A stretch of DNA of 54,493 bases, from assembly GCA_013297675.1 (NCBI GenBank), contig JAAFHZ010000013.1, positions 1 through 54,493 on the forward strand, written 5' to 3'. Made by a program: the position numbers and the translations under genes. The stretch's first letter is position 1, and the number at the start of each line of letters is the position of its first letter. Below the pieces are notes generated by a model that did no database searches, had not been told where the DNA came from, and worked only from the letters and a program-made list of their open reading frames with translations. This document shows, piece after piece, positions 1 through 7,921 of this stretch. The stretch is from Synechococcales cyanobacterium bin59.metabat.ball.084. GTDB lineage: Bacteria; Cyanobacteriota; Cyanobacteriia; Cyanobacteriales; Chamaesiphonaceae.

Positions 1-220
1 TTCAAAAACTGCTCTTTAGCCTACCTTGGAACAGCACACCCTCCTGATAGGCCACATAATTGCTCCACCCTTGACCCTTCAATGTTTTAATTCTCCTCCC
101 CTTTCTAAAATGAGCGAACAGGCAGTAATAATGTTTATGCGTTGACGGTTAGGCAAGCGTGGGCTTCGGTTGGTTGGCATCCGCCAGGTGGAGATGATTG
201 ATGGCCTCAAGGTAATCATT

Positions 221-883
221 TTAAGATTGCTGGCCAGCGCTCAAAATTTGTGATGCGGTAAGAGTCAGGCTTGGGAAAATACTCGAGACAATTTTGTCAG
301 TGCCGCGCAACCGCTGTTTGTTATAGTAGCCATCATCCCCTAATGTACAAATGGTGAGGGTGGCTTGTTTAGGGCGACCGATAAATTCTAGTCCGCCCAA
401 TGCCGCATAATCAACGATCCAGTATTCGGGAATTCCTAAGATGGCGTATTCATCGACTTTTCGAGCATAGTCGTTTTGCCAATTGCTGCTCACGACTTCA
501 ACCACTAGTTTTACTGAGCGACCCAGGGTGATGGTTGCTTCTCTAGACCATAATGGTTCGTGAGTTAGTTGTTCTTTGTCTAGAACGAGTAAATCGGGGC
601 GTAGTCCTGTCCAATCGCCGAGGGGTTTGACGAGGCAGCGTTGGGGAAGAAAGTAGGGTAGTTTTAGGTGATCTATTTGGACGTTGAGTTTTCGATCGAT
701 AAATGCTGCTACTTCTTCGTGGGGGCCGGTTGGTTCCAAGTCAAATACCTCTCCGTCAATTAGTTCGTAGCGATCGTCGTCGCCGTATTGGGCGAGAAAT
801 TCTTCTAGGGTGATCGGTTTCTGTTGTATGGGGTGTTCTATTGCGTTCGCGTAGCGTCGCTGAAGGGGAATCGGCATAAACAA
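221..883 (-). CDS. Uma2 family (DUF820) putative endonuclease, copy 1
   Basis: The 220-residue protein has the Uma2 (DUF820) layout, a PD-(D/E)XK-like fold that is greatly expanded in cyanobacteria. Visible hallmarks are the N-terminal 'YELIDGEVFDLEPTGPHEEV' segment, 'RPDLLVLDKEQ' in the middle, and the C-terminal 'KLVVEVVSSNWQNDYARK' and 'YAILGIPEYWIVDY' motifs; the acidic residues and lysine there are the expected active site. The cellular role of the family is unknown. The protein differs from its twin at 3484-4122 by only four substitutions and by an eight-residue insertion near the N-terminus (PLQRRYAN), which is encoded by a 24-nt inserted element. The start is the ATG shared by both copies. 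Confidence 0.85.
   Translation of the reverse strand: MFMPIPLQRRYANAIEHPIQQKPITLEEFLAQYGDDDRYELIDGEVFDLEPTGPHEEVAAFIDRKLNVQIDHLKLPYFLPQRCLVKPLGDWTGLRPDLLVLDKEQLTHEPLWSREATITLGRSVKLVVEVVSSNWQNDYARKVDEYAILGIPEYWIVDYAALGGLEFIGRPKQATLTICTLGDDGYYNKQRLRGTDKIVSSIFPSLTLTASQILSAGQQS
846..869. mobile_element. 24-nt SDR5-like insertion in a HIP1-like octamer
   Basis: Compared with the second Uma2 copy, exactly 24 nt are inserted between 'gcg' and 'atcggc'; the second copy reads gcgatcggc uninterrupted at 4106-4114. The insert carries the small hairpin CGC-gta-GCG. It adds eight codons without shifting frame. Established knowledge: the cyanobacterial small dispersed repeat SDR5 occurs only inside HIP1 octamers. 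Here the empty site is a 7/8 match to HIP1. The assignment to SDR5 is my inference from size, hairpin and target. Confidence 0.75.
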
Positions 884-1113
884 TGAACCATGAAATCTTG
901 TGTCCTAATTTTACTGTATTCGTCTAGGATATTGCTGCAAAATCTGTGTATTGTCTAATCTAGGCATGAGGTAAGTATAGTCTAACTCCCATTCGGCAAG
1001 GAGATAAGAGACTGGTGCTGCGCTTCCCGAAGTAAACGATCGATTATCTCGATGCAGCGAAGCTGAACAGAGCTAAAATAGATCGGGCACTTCAGTACTA
1101 AATTCTAGCAATT

Positions 1114-1950
1114 ATGACTAAACAAGAACGAGTTGCCTTGGCTATCAAGGAAGTGGTATCCAGCATGATGAATAGGGTAATGGAGAACGTATTAATCAAA
1201 GATCCTTTTCTCAAAGATAAGCATCGAGCGAGTAAACCACTGTATGCAGCATTAGTACCTGATGAAATATTTAAAGGATCACATTTTGAAAGAAGGTTTG
1301 TAACTCCTTTTGGTAGCGTTTGGGAAAAGCTGGCTCAGGTTGTTGCTGTAGAAGCACATGGCAATTGCTTAATGGGTCATAGTATCGATGGAGTAGTCGG
1401 TAGCGAAAGCTTAAGAAGAATTCAAGAAATATTGAATCAGTTAGAGCACAATAAAAAAGGCGACGAAAAAATCAAGCCCGATTGGGACAAGGAAATTAAA
1501 TATATTAAAAAAGGTGGCGGTGAGCCGATTCCAGTGAGTGTGGTTTGCGATATTTTCATTCACAACGAAGAAACTAAGACGAAATATGCTTTTGAATTAA
1601 AGGCTCCCATGCCAAATAATGACCAGACCAAGGTAAGCAAGGAGAAGATGTTTAAGTTGTTAGCTATGAAGCCAAAGCAAGTTGATCATGCTTTTTTTGC
1701 GTTGCCTTATAACCCTTATGGTAAAAAAGAGGATTATGCTTGGACTTTTCCCAGGCGATGGTTTGATATGCAGCGCGATAAATCTGTTTTGATTGGGGAT
1801 GAGTTTTGGGAATTAATAGGGGGTGAAGGAACTTACAACAATTTTATAATAGAAGTGAATCTAATAGGGAAGGAATATCGGGAAAGGATTTATAGAGAAT
1901 TCTTAGAAATGGAGCCGCCGACAGATTTTGACCAGGATTTACTCAAATAG
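1114..1950 (+). CDS. Type II restriction endonuclease, TdeIII-like
   Basis: The 278-residue protein resembles the TdeIII family of type II restriction enzymes (known specificity of the family GGNCC). A PD-(D/E)XK core is visible as Asp146 followed by 'FELKAP' with Glu161 and Lys163; the following 'PMPNNDQTKVSKEKM' segment is typical of the family. The gene ends 3 nt before the methyltransferase start, so the two are almost certainly co-transcribed. The AT-rich composition and the flanking direct repeats suggest horizontal acquisition. The GGNCC specificity is inferred from family resemblance and needs a methylation or digestion test. Confidence 0.8.
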   Translation: MTKQERVALAIKEVVSSMMNRVMENVLIKDPFLKDKHRASKPLYAALVPDEIFKGSHFERRFVTPFGSVWEKLAQVVAVEAHGNCLMGHSIDGVVGSESLRRIQEILNQLEHNKKGDEKIKPDWDKEIKYIKKGGGEPIPVSVVCDIFIHNEETKTKYAFELKAPMPNNDQTKVSKEKMFKLLAMKPKQVDHAFFALPYNPYGKKEDYAWTFPRRWFDMQRDKSVLIGDEFWELIGGEGTYNNFIIEVNLIGKEYRERIYREFLEMEPPTDFDQDLLK

Positions 1951-1953
1951 AAG

Positions 1954-3447
1954 ATGAATAGCTCAAATAAATTTACGTTCATAGATTTGTTCTCCGGTAT
2001 TGGGGGATTTAGAATTGCTCTTAGCAATATTGGGGGAGAGTGCCAAAATTTTAGTGAGATTAATAATGATGCAATAAATACTTATTGTACTAATTTCAAA
2101 GAAAGTGCTGATGGTAATTTGGGAGATATTACTAAGATTAAAGAGTTACCGCCCCATGATATTTTGACGGCGGGGGTACCTTGTCAGAGTTGGTCGATCG
2201 CGGGTAAGAATTTGGGTTTTGATGACGATCGAGGGCAATTGTGGAATGACACTATTTATTTGCTGAATCAATCTCGACCCAAGGCTTTTATTTTTGAAAA
2301 CGTGAAGGGCTTGGCTGATCCGAGAAATAGAGATGCTCTGTTTTATATCTTGAAGCGGATTAAGGATGCTGGTTATTTTGCTAATTATTATGTGATTAAT
2401 TCTTTTGATTATGGGGTTCCTCAGAACAGAGTGAGGATTTATATTGTGGGTTTTAGAGAGAAGGAGTTTTCTTTGAAGTTCAATATTCCTAACCCGTCTA
2501 GTGAAAAGATTAGGCTGGGGAATATTTTATCGAATTTCAATTCAAAGTTTGTAAAAAAGGAGCAAATTGTTCAACAGAGTTTGTTTGGGGATTTTGCTCA
2601 AAAGAAGTACACCAGCCTATCTAGTAATAATGGCATCAATGATTACTTTTTATTCAATGATCTGCGGAATGGTCATTCGACTATACATTCTTGGGATATT
2701 GTAGATACCACAGAAAGACAGAAGGAGATTTGTTATTTGTTGTTAAAGAATCGCCGGAAAAGTGCTTATGGTAATTTAGATGGAAACCCTTTGTCGCTTC
2801 AGCATTTTCAGGGGTTAGATCCAACGATCGAGCAGCAGGATTTAGATGGGTTGGTGATGCTGGATATTCTCAAGGCGGAGAAATATGCTTTCTTGATCGA
2901 GTCTTTTGATGGGGTGGATCTTTCTGAGGAGGAGTGTGCGGTGTTGCAGCATGGTAACAATGGCAGGTTGGTGATTGATGATTTGAAAAGCAGTGGGTCA
3001 CTAAAGCTTAAGAAAATATCGGTGTTGAAAACTGTGACATCGTTGTTGGATAAGGATGTTATTGTTTGTGATGAGGTCAGGTATGATTTTAAAAACACTA
3101 AAATAAGCACGGGGCTGTTTGGTGTTAATCGCATATTTTTGCCTACTTCGGATATTTTTCCGACGTTGGTGGCTAGTGATTCTAATGATTATATTACTTT
3201 GGAGGAAATCAAGGCTGAGAGGGTGGAGGATTATAAGCGGCTGTTTATTGAGCGGGTTTATAAGAAGAAGAATTACCGGAAAATTACTAGGGAGGAGGCT
3301 TGTCTGATTCAGGGGTTTCCGGAGGATTTTATGTTGCCGGAGAGTCGGGTGCGGTGGATGAGGTTGTTGGGGAATAGTGTTTCGGTGCCGGTGGTTGAGA
3401 TGTTGGGGAGGGCGATCGTGGAGACAGGAGTATTTGATGGAGGTTAA
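1954..3447 (+). CDS. DNA (cytosine-5-)-methyltransferase of the R-M pair
   Basis: This 497-residue C5-methyltransferase has all the main catalytic motifs in order: motif I 'FIDLFSGIGGFR' (residues 9-20, AdoMet binding), motif IV with catalytic Cys77 in 'PCQSWS', motif VI 'ENVKG' (115-119), motif VIII 'QNRVRIYIVGF' (157-167), and motifs IX-X near the C-terminus ('GNSVSVPVVEMLG'). A long variable region of about 270 residues between motifs VIII and IX is the target-recognition domain. It protects host DNA from the endonuclease encoded 3 nt upstream. The protein is complete and longer than a minimal C5-methylase (about 330 residues) because of the large variable region. Confidence 0.93.
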   Translation: MNSSNKFTFIDLFSGIGGFRIALSNIGGECQNFSEINNDAINTYCTNFKESADGNLGDITKIKELPPHDILTAGVPCQSWSIAGKNLGFDDDRGQLWNDTIYLLNQSRPKAFIFENVKGLADPRNRDALFYILKRIKDAGYFANYYVINSFDYGVPQNRVRIYIVGFREKEFSLKFNIPNPSSEKIRLGNILSNFNSKFVKKEQIVQQSLFGDFAQKKYTSLSSNNGINDYFLFNDLRNGHSTIHSWDIVDTTERQKEICYLLLKNRRKSAYGNLDGNPLSLQHFQGLDPTIEQQDLDGLVMLDILKAEKYAFLIESFDGVDLSEEECAVLQHGNNGRLVIDDLKSSGSLKLKKISVLKTVTSLLDKDVIVCDEVRYDFKNTKISTGLFGVNRIFLPTSDIFPTLVASDSNDYITLEEIKAERVEDYKRLFIERVYKKKNYRKITREEACLIQGFPEDFMLPESRVRWMRLLGNSVSVPVVEMLGRAIVETGVFDGG

Positions 3448-3460
3448 CAATACGATATCT

Positions 3461-4196
3461 TTGATGGCCTCAAGGTAATCATTTTAAGATTGCTGGCCAG
3501 CGCTCAAAATTTGTGACGCGGTAAGAGTCAGGCTTGGAAAAATACGCGAGACAATTTTGTCAGTGCCGCGCAACCGCTGTTTGTCATAGTAGCCATCATC
3601 CCCTAATGTGCAAATGGTGAGGGTGGCTTGTTTGGGGCGACCGATAAATTCTAGTCCGCCCAGTGCCGCATAATCAACGATCCAATATTCTGGAATTCCT
3701 AAGATGGCGTATTCATCGACTTTTCGAGCATAGTCGTTTTGCCAATTGCTGCTCATGACTTCAACCACTAGTTTTACTGAGCTACCCAGGGTGATGGTTG
3801 CTTCTCTAGACCATAATGGTTCGTGAGTCAGTTGTTCTTTGTCTAGAACGAGTAAATCGGGGCGTAGTCCTGTCCAATCACCGAGGGGTTTGACGAGGCA
3901 GCGTTGGGGAAGAAAGTAGGGTAGTTTTAGGTGATCTATTTGGACGTTGAGTTTTCGATCGATAAATGCTGCTACTTCTTCGTGGGGTCCGGTTGGTTCC
4001 AAGTCAAATACCTCTCCATCAATTAGTTCGTAGCGATCGTCGTCGCCGTATTGGGCGAGAAATTCTTCCAGGGTGATCGGTTTCTGTTGTATGGGGTGTT
4101 CTATTGCGATCGGCATAAACAATGAACCATGAAATCTTTTGTCTTATTCTACTATATTCGTCTAGGGTATTGCTGAAAAATCTGTGTATTGCCTCA
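3461..4196. repeat. Right copy of the ~740-bp direct repeat
   Basis: Same orientation and content as 198-957. It begins 14 bp after the methyltransferase stop codon and ends shortly upstream of the Uma2 start, where the two flanks diverge. This copy lacks the 24-nt insertion, so it preserves the empty target site at 4106-4114. Confidence 0.9.
3484..4122 (-). CDS. Uma2 family (DUF820) putative endonuclease, copy 2
   Basis: This 212-residue protein is the near-identical partner of the gene at 221-883. The four substitutions seen are R/S and V/M around 'KLVVEV', N/D in 'YYDKQ' and S/R in 'VSRIF'. All conserved Uma2 motifs are present ('YELIDGEVFDL', 'RPDLLVLDK', 'VEVMSSNWQNDYARK', 'IPEYWIVDY'). 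The N-terminus reads MFMPIAIEH, without the eight extra residues of copy 1, and is probably the ancestral form. Such high similarity points to a recent duplication or ongoing gene conversion. Confidence 0.85.
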   Translation of the reverse strand: MFMPIAIEHPIQQKPITLEEFLAQYGDDDRYELIDGEVFDLEPTGPHEEVAAFIDRKLNVQIDHLKLPYFLPQRCLVKPLGDWTGLRPDLLVLDKEQLTHEPLWSREATITLGSSVKLVVEVMSSNWQNDYARKVDEYAILGIPEYWIVDYAALGGLEFIGRPKQATLTICTLGDDGYYDKQRLRGTDKIVSRIFPSLTLTASQILSAGQQS

Positions 4197-4413
4197 TTTT
4201 TGGTTCATGGAATGCCAAAACGATGTCTTCGGGAGGCACACCAGCTTGCACCAGGTCGTTGGCGATACCATCTTCAGTCAGGTCTTCTTCGATCCAAAAT
4301 TTGTGATCTCGAATCCTCACATATACTGTCATATCGGTTACTCGATCGCCTTTCTGCCAGCCAAGATTCATCCAAATATAGTGGGCTTTGGCTTCATCTA
4401 TTTTCAGGAATTG
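4162..4413 (-). pseudogene. 5'-truncated xisI-like gene remnant
   Basis: The readable frame gives the C-terminal two thirds of a XisI family protein (fdxN-element excision-controlling factor family): 'HYIWMNLGWQKGDRV', 'HKFWIEEDLTEDGIAND', 'GVPPEDIVLAFHEPK', 'YTDFSAIP'. Normal XisI proteins are about 110 residues; here an in-frame TGA (4414-4416) precedes 'QFLKIDEAKAHYIW', and no N-terminal region can be recognised beyond it. The only ATG (4371) lies inside the conserved 'LGW' block. The usual partner xisH is absent. I read it as decayed, although a short product from 4371 cannot be excluded. Confidence 0.65.
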
Positions 4414-4507
4414 TCAAGTTGCTTTACTGATAATCCAATCGAATAAAAATTCTCACGTTAACAACTAGTTGTTGCAATTAAATGACAGATCAGCATATGA
4501 CTAATTC

Positions 4508-5797
4508 TCATTCTTGCTTTTGATTCTCAAACAATGATTTTCCAAAATAGCAATATTGAATACAAATTATAATGGCTACAAGTAAAATTGCTGGAAGGTA
4601 CATATCAGTAAATGTTTCAACAATGATAAATACAAACACGAGGGAATTTAGTATTGTTATAGCAACATAAAGTACAGGTAATCTATTTATGGTCTTTCTG
4701 ACTTTTTTTCTAATTTGGATAGAATCATCCTCTAAAGCATTTGCAATAATAGATGAACTATCGTAAATTTCGTTTAATTCCTTCTCGAAATTATCCTTGA
4801 TATTTACTATATCATCTTTCAGTAAAGCTATCTCATAGCTGTTATAAAACGCATACATAATGTAAGCAACAAGCATTAAGATACCACTAAACGCCCTCTG
4901 TTCAGATTTAAATCTGAATGTTGCGAACACAGAAGCGGCAACTGATATAACTAAAGATCCTAATTTTGATGAAAACTTACTATTAATTTCTTGTAAGGTA
5001 TTAAAGTATTTATCACGACTATCCCTAAACTTGGTTTTCACTTTATCAAAAGAGAAGTTTTTAAGATAGATTTCAAAATCCAGTGTAGCTGAATCAATAA
5101 TTAATGGATACTGCTTCAAAAAAGATTCATACCTATTTTCAGTGCTTTCATTTACAAGGAATCTACAAATTTCATTATTCAAAAAAGGAGTAAAATCTTT
5201 TCTTTTAATTTGTTCTTGTAAATCATGAAATATCATTTTTAGGTCACATTCTAATAGACCTTCTTTTTGGACTTGTGGATATCCAATGGGAAAGGCTTTG
5301 TTTCCTACTGAAGATACTAAAATCAGTTCGTTTTTTGCTTTATCATTATGAATAGCAAGCATTTGACCAACCAAATCACGTATTTTCTTGAAATAGATTG
5401 TATTATCAATTAGTTTACCATCTGATTCAATTAATTCTTTATCTGAATTTATCTCAAAAGTTTTACTGTCATTATGGCTGAAAAATAAATAAGAATTATC
5501 AGTGTACTGAATTATAGCGAAATCCATTGTTAATTCTTTATCATGAAAATCCTTGAAGTATATTTCCTTGTTTGGGAAAACTCTGATATTTTCAGCATAA
5601 AGTTTTATTGTGATTTCATTCTGGTTCTCCGAATCATATTTTTCAAACGTATTTCCTAAGGTATTTAAATCCTTGCTACTTTCTTCAAATGTTAAAGTAA
5701 GCTCTCTGTTTTGATATAAATATTTTGAGCTGCTTTTATATAATTCATATAGACTTAGGAAGTCCATGAAATTCCCAGAATTTACATTCATAGTCAT
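4508..5797 (-). CDS. Four-TM membrane protein, partner of the NA37 protein
   Basis: I do not recognise the family of this 429-residue protein. The first 275 residues are polar and probably cytoplasmic. Four hydrophobic segments follow at about 279-295, 303-322, 373-393 and 400-417, with a charged loop between the second and third that could form a short coiled coil. Its start codon overlaps the stop codon of the upstream NA37 gene (ATGA at 5794-5797), so the two are translationally coupled. The sequence is much richer in A+T than the core genes nearby. A membrane protein paired with a nucleoid-associated protein recalls two-gene defence systems such as Kiwa in layout, though I see no homology to KwaA. 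Confidence 0.7.
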   Translation of the reverse strand: MTMNVNSGNFMDFLSLYELYKSSSKYLYQNRELTLTFEESSKDLNTLGNTFEKYDSENQNEITIKLYAENIRVFPNKEIYFKDFHDKELTMDFAIIQYTDNSYLFFSHNDSKTFEINSDKELIESDGKLIDNTIYFKKIRDLVGQMLAIHNDKAKNELILVSSVGNKAFPIGYPQVQKEGLLECDLKMIFHDLQEQIKRKDFTPFLNNEICRFLVNESTENRYESFLKQYPLIIDSATLDFEIYLKNFSFDKVKTKFRDSRDKYFNTLQEINSKFSSKLGSLVISVAASVFATFRFKSEQRAFSGILMLVAYIMYAFYNSYEIALLKDDIVNIKDNFEKELNEIYDSSSIIANALEDDSIQIRKKVRKTINRLPVLYVAITILNSLVFVFIIVETFTDMYLPAILLVAIIICIQYCYFGKSLFENQKQE

Positions 5798-6828
5798 TCT
5801 CTATACTCATTTATACTATCAGCAAGTTTTTGAGATTGAATAATTACAAGATCTCCGTCAGTTTTAACCTTATTTGAAAAATCATCAAAGTTAAATTCTA
5901 GCTTAATATTATCTTCAAATACACTAACATTCACCAACTTTTTCAATATTTTTTTACTCGGTTTAAATTCAGGATCGATAGTAATTCCTTTTTCTTGAGC
6001 AAACTTATAAAAAGTGTCTTCTCCACCAAATAAAATTTCATCCAACATAGTCAGCCTTAGTACTGAATTTGATGAATCTTTTATGACATTAAAAACTTTT
6101 CTTTTCAGCATCTCTCTCGACATAGGTTTGCCATCCGTATCTAACGGTAGAGGAATAGCTGTACATATATCAATTAGTGCCTTGGTATATAATTCTTCAT
6201 CAACCAATTCTTTTGCTGAAATCCATTTTGTAAAATACTCTGAAAAATCTTGATTTTTCCTTGTAAAGCTTAAATATCTTCCTTCAGACTTCAAGTAACT
6301 ACCCTTATTTATTCTACATCCCATCGCCAATTTTTCCAAATCTAAATGGTTTATACTATCAATTTGATAAGAATCTGTAGTTTTATCTTTCTTGACTAAT
6401 TTTCCTTCTGTATTTCTGATCAAAAATACAGCATAAAAATCTTCTGACCGCATCGTATAATCAGCAAATATAAAATACCCTCCCTTTGCCGCAGAGATAT
6501 TTTGAACCATTCTTTTTAAGTCATACAGGGTCACTTCTGCCATTTTGATAAAGCTATCATCAGAAACATTGCTTATATATTCTTCGAATTCCTTAGGAAA
6601 TACTTCATCATCCTTAATATTGTCAGAGAATTTCCCATGCCTAATATTTGTCTTGCTGGAAGAGTATCTACCAACTAGTATCTCAAGTAGTGATGTTGAT
6701 TTCTGATCGACGGGTAACAATCTACTTGACAGATATACCTCAGCTTCCGTTTTTGTTTGTTCCTTAACTAGTTCATGGATAATCATGTGATTAACCTGTG
6801 TTGTTGATTCCGTAATTGATTTTGGCAT
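5794..6828 (-). CDS. NA37/NdpA-like nucleoid-associated protein
   Basis: The 344-residue protein resembles the 37-kDa nucleoid-associated family (NA37; NdpA/YejK). The matching region is the middle: 'AKGGYFIFADY' (residues ~114-124), 'LDLEKLAMGCRIN' (~163-175) and 'YLSFTRKNQDFSEYFTKW' (~185-202). NA37 proteins bind DNA and are found both as house-keeping chromosome proteins and, in divergent forms, in mobile islands. This copy sits in an AT-rich accessory block next to a restriction-modification system and overlaps a four-TM protein gene by 4 nt. Similarity is recognisable but not strong, so a diverged defence-associated paralogue is more likely than the chromosomal protein. Confidence 0.6.
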   Translation of the reverse strand: MPKSITESTTQVNHMIIHELVKEQTKTEAEVYLSSRLLPVDQKSTSLLEILVGRYSSSKTNIRHGKFSDNIKDDEVFPKEFEEYISNVSDDSFIKMAEVTLYDLKRMVQNISAAKGGYFIFADYTMRSEDFYAVFLIRNTEGKLVKKDKTTDSYQIDSINHLDLEKLAMGCRINKGSYLKSEGRYLSFTRKNQDFSEYFTKWISAKELVDEELYTKALIDICTAIPLPLDTDGKPMSREMLKRKVFNVIKDSSNSVLRLTMLDEILFGGEDTFYKFAQEKGITIDPEFKPSKKILKKLVNVSVFEDNIKLEFNFDDFSNKVKTDGDLVIIQSQKLADSINEYRE

Positions 6829-7512
6829 AACTTAGATCAGTATATTCTTGATTCACAAGGCTTCATATATACTAGCAAATCATGGTCTTAATTACCTGTG
6901 ATTTGTAACATGCTTCCAGTGACAGTTAATATAGTTTCCTTTAGGAAGATGTATTAACTGTTTCGATCTCAAGACGATTTCAATCAAGCTACTCAGGACA
7001 ATTGTACTATATATCTCGTTCGATAGCAAGATATCGATTCTATGGCATTCAGGCTACACAGGGTGAATCTCGGAAAAACCTTCAAATCAACTCATAGACA
7101 ATGGTTTCAACCGTAAGCAGTCAATGAGGGAATCAGTATTTCAACTAATTACTTTGATTTTCCAGACAACTGTTAGAGGATCAGCCAGAATATTGAAGCA
7201 ACCCAAAGCAGTGTAACTAACGGTAGTATTTGCAGAAAAATTGTGACAATCTGCCTTGAGGCAACACTTTGTAAACGACATCGAAACCGGCAACTTTGAA
7301 CTAGCCGACAACACCATGGCAGCCACCCAGAAACTCCTCGATCGCCCTTAATGCAAACAAAGCAATCCACCCTCCAAACATGGGCGAATCAGCCATCAAA
7401 CAGTTGTTCATCAATTTTTGCTCCCGAAACCCGAAAAAGCCAATATAATTTAGTCGTGCTCACCCCTGGTGCAGACACAGCGATCGAATAACCCAAAGCT
7501 TCGGAGAATACA
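6829..7512. other. 684-bp gene-free stretch with inverted repeat and coding debris
   Basis: No convincing gene is present. It contains a 38-bp inverted repeat (6923-6960) about 100 bp upstream of the NA37 gene. On the + strand a short frame (about 7247-7351) reads 'FVNDIETGNFELADNTMAA' followed by 'TQKLLDRP' and a stop, which looks like the tail of a lost gene; no start codon or upstream domain remains. The rest is AT-rich sequence without recognisable signals. Confidence 0.5.
6923..6960. repeat. 38-bp inverted repeat upstream of the NA37 module
   Basis: The outer arms CAGTTAATA (6923-6931) and TATTAACTG (6952-6960) are perfect complements and an inner TTCCT/AGGAA pair adds further stem. There is no T-tract on either side, so it is not a standard terminator. 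It could be an operator for the NA37-membrane pair, whose first start codon lies about 95 bp away. Confidence 0.5.
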
Positions 7513-7740
7513 ATGGTTTCAATTCTCAACAAACCATCCTCACTAGTCCATGAGATTTGCCTCGAACAAGTAGAAGGCTGGAAACTATTCAAATTCAGCA
7601 AATCTCTCCAGCAGCGCATGAAAATACTACTAGAGAAAAAGAAAGCAGACCAGCTCGTCGCTGACGAAATAGCAGAACTCGATTCGATCAAGTTCTCCGA
7701 TCGAATCTTGACCCATATCAATGCCATGGTCGCAGCGTAA
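7513..7740 (+). CDS. Small conserved-looking cyanobacterial protein
   Basis: The 75-residue product ('ICLEQVEGWKLFKFSKSLQ', then a Lys/Glu-rich helix and 'DRILTHINAM') resembles small cyanobacterial proteins that often sit beside HNH endonuclease or toxin-antitoxin genes; I cannot name a family. The ATG at 7513 opens a clean frame. No HNH gene follows here, only an in-frame remnant after the stop, so it may have lost its partner. Confidence 0.5.
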   Translation: MVSILNKPSSLVHEICLEQVEGWKLFKFSKSLQQRMKILLEKKKADQLVADEIAELDSIKFSDRILTHINAMVAA

Positions 7741-7908
7741 GACCCACAGTGGTTAGAGGAAGTTGGCGAAAAAATAGATACAGCAGAGGCTTTGATCGCC
7801 CATGGTGAAGGTGTTGATTTTGATAGTGTTATGGGACAAATCTTCGATCGATTAGCTTCTTGCTTAGCTTTGCTGACTAACTTACTAGCAAATTTGGCAA
7901 CTCTTTAA
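7741..7908 (+). pseudogene. Antitoxin-like gene remnant
   Basis: Directly after, and in frame with, the TAA of the preceding ORF, the sequence reads on as 'DPQWLEEVGEKIDTAEALIA', then 'HGEGVDFDSVMGQIFDRLAS', with no start codon. The 'EVGEKIDTAEALI...GEGVD...VMGQIFDR' pattern is like the C-terminus of small cyanobacterial antitoxins. No toxin gene follows. This is debris rather than a functional gene; the family assignment is tentative. Confidence 0.35.
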
Positions 7909-7921
7909 GACGCGCTAGATT

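Larger units (their letters stand above)
198..957. repeat. Left copy of a ~740-bp direct repeat (Uma2 gene plus flank)
   Basis: The stretch is repeated almost exactly at 3461-4196 in the same orientation. Both copies start with TTGATGGCCTCAAGG and both run about 75 bp past the Uma2 start codon before similarity is lost. The left copy is longer by one 24-nt insertion (846-869). The two copies bracket the restriction-modification genes, so homologous recombination between them could delete or amplify that 3.3-kb unit. No transposase or terminal inverted repeats are visible at the ends. Confidence 0.9.

Noticed and set aside
2808-3450. Open frames on both strands inside the 3' half of the methyltransferase gene
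   Set aside because: They lie fully within the target-recognition and motif IX-X coding region, have low-complexity or unnatural composition and no ribosome sites.
198-4196. Composite transposon made of the two Uma2 repeats
   Set aside because: Uma2 proteins are not known transposases, and no terminal inverted repeats or target duplications are seen; plain direct repeats explain the layout.
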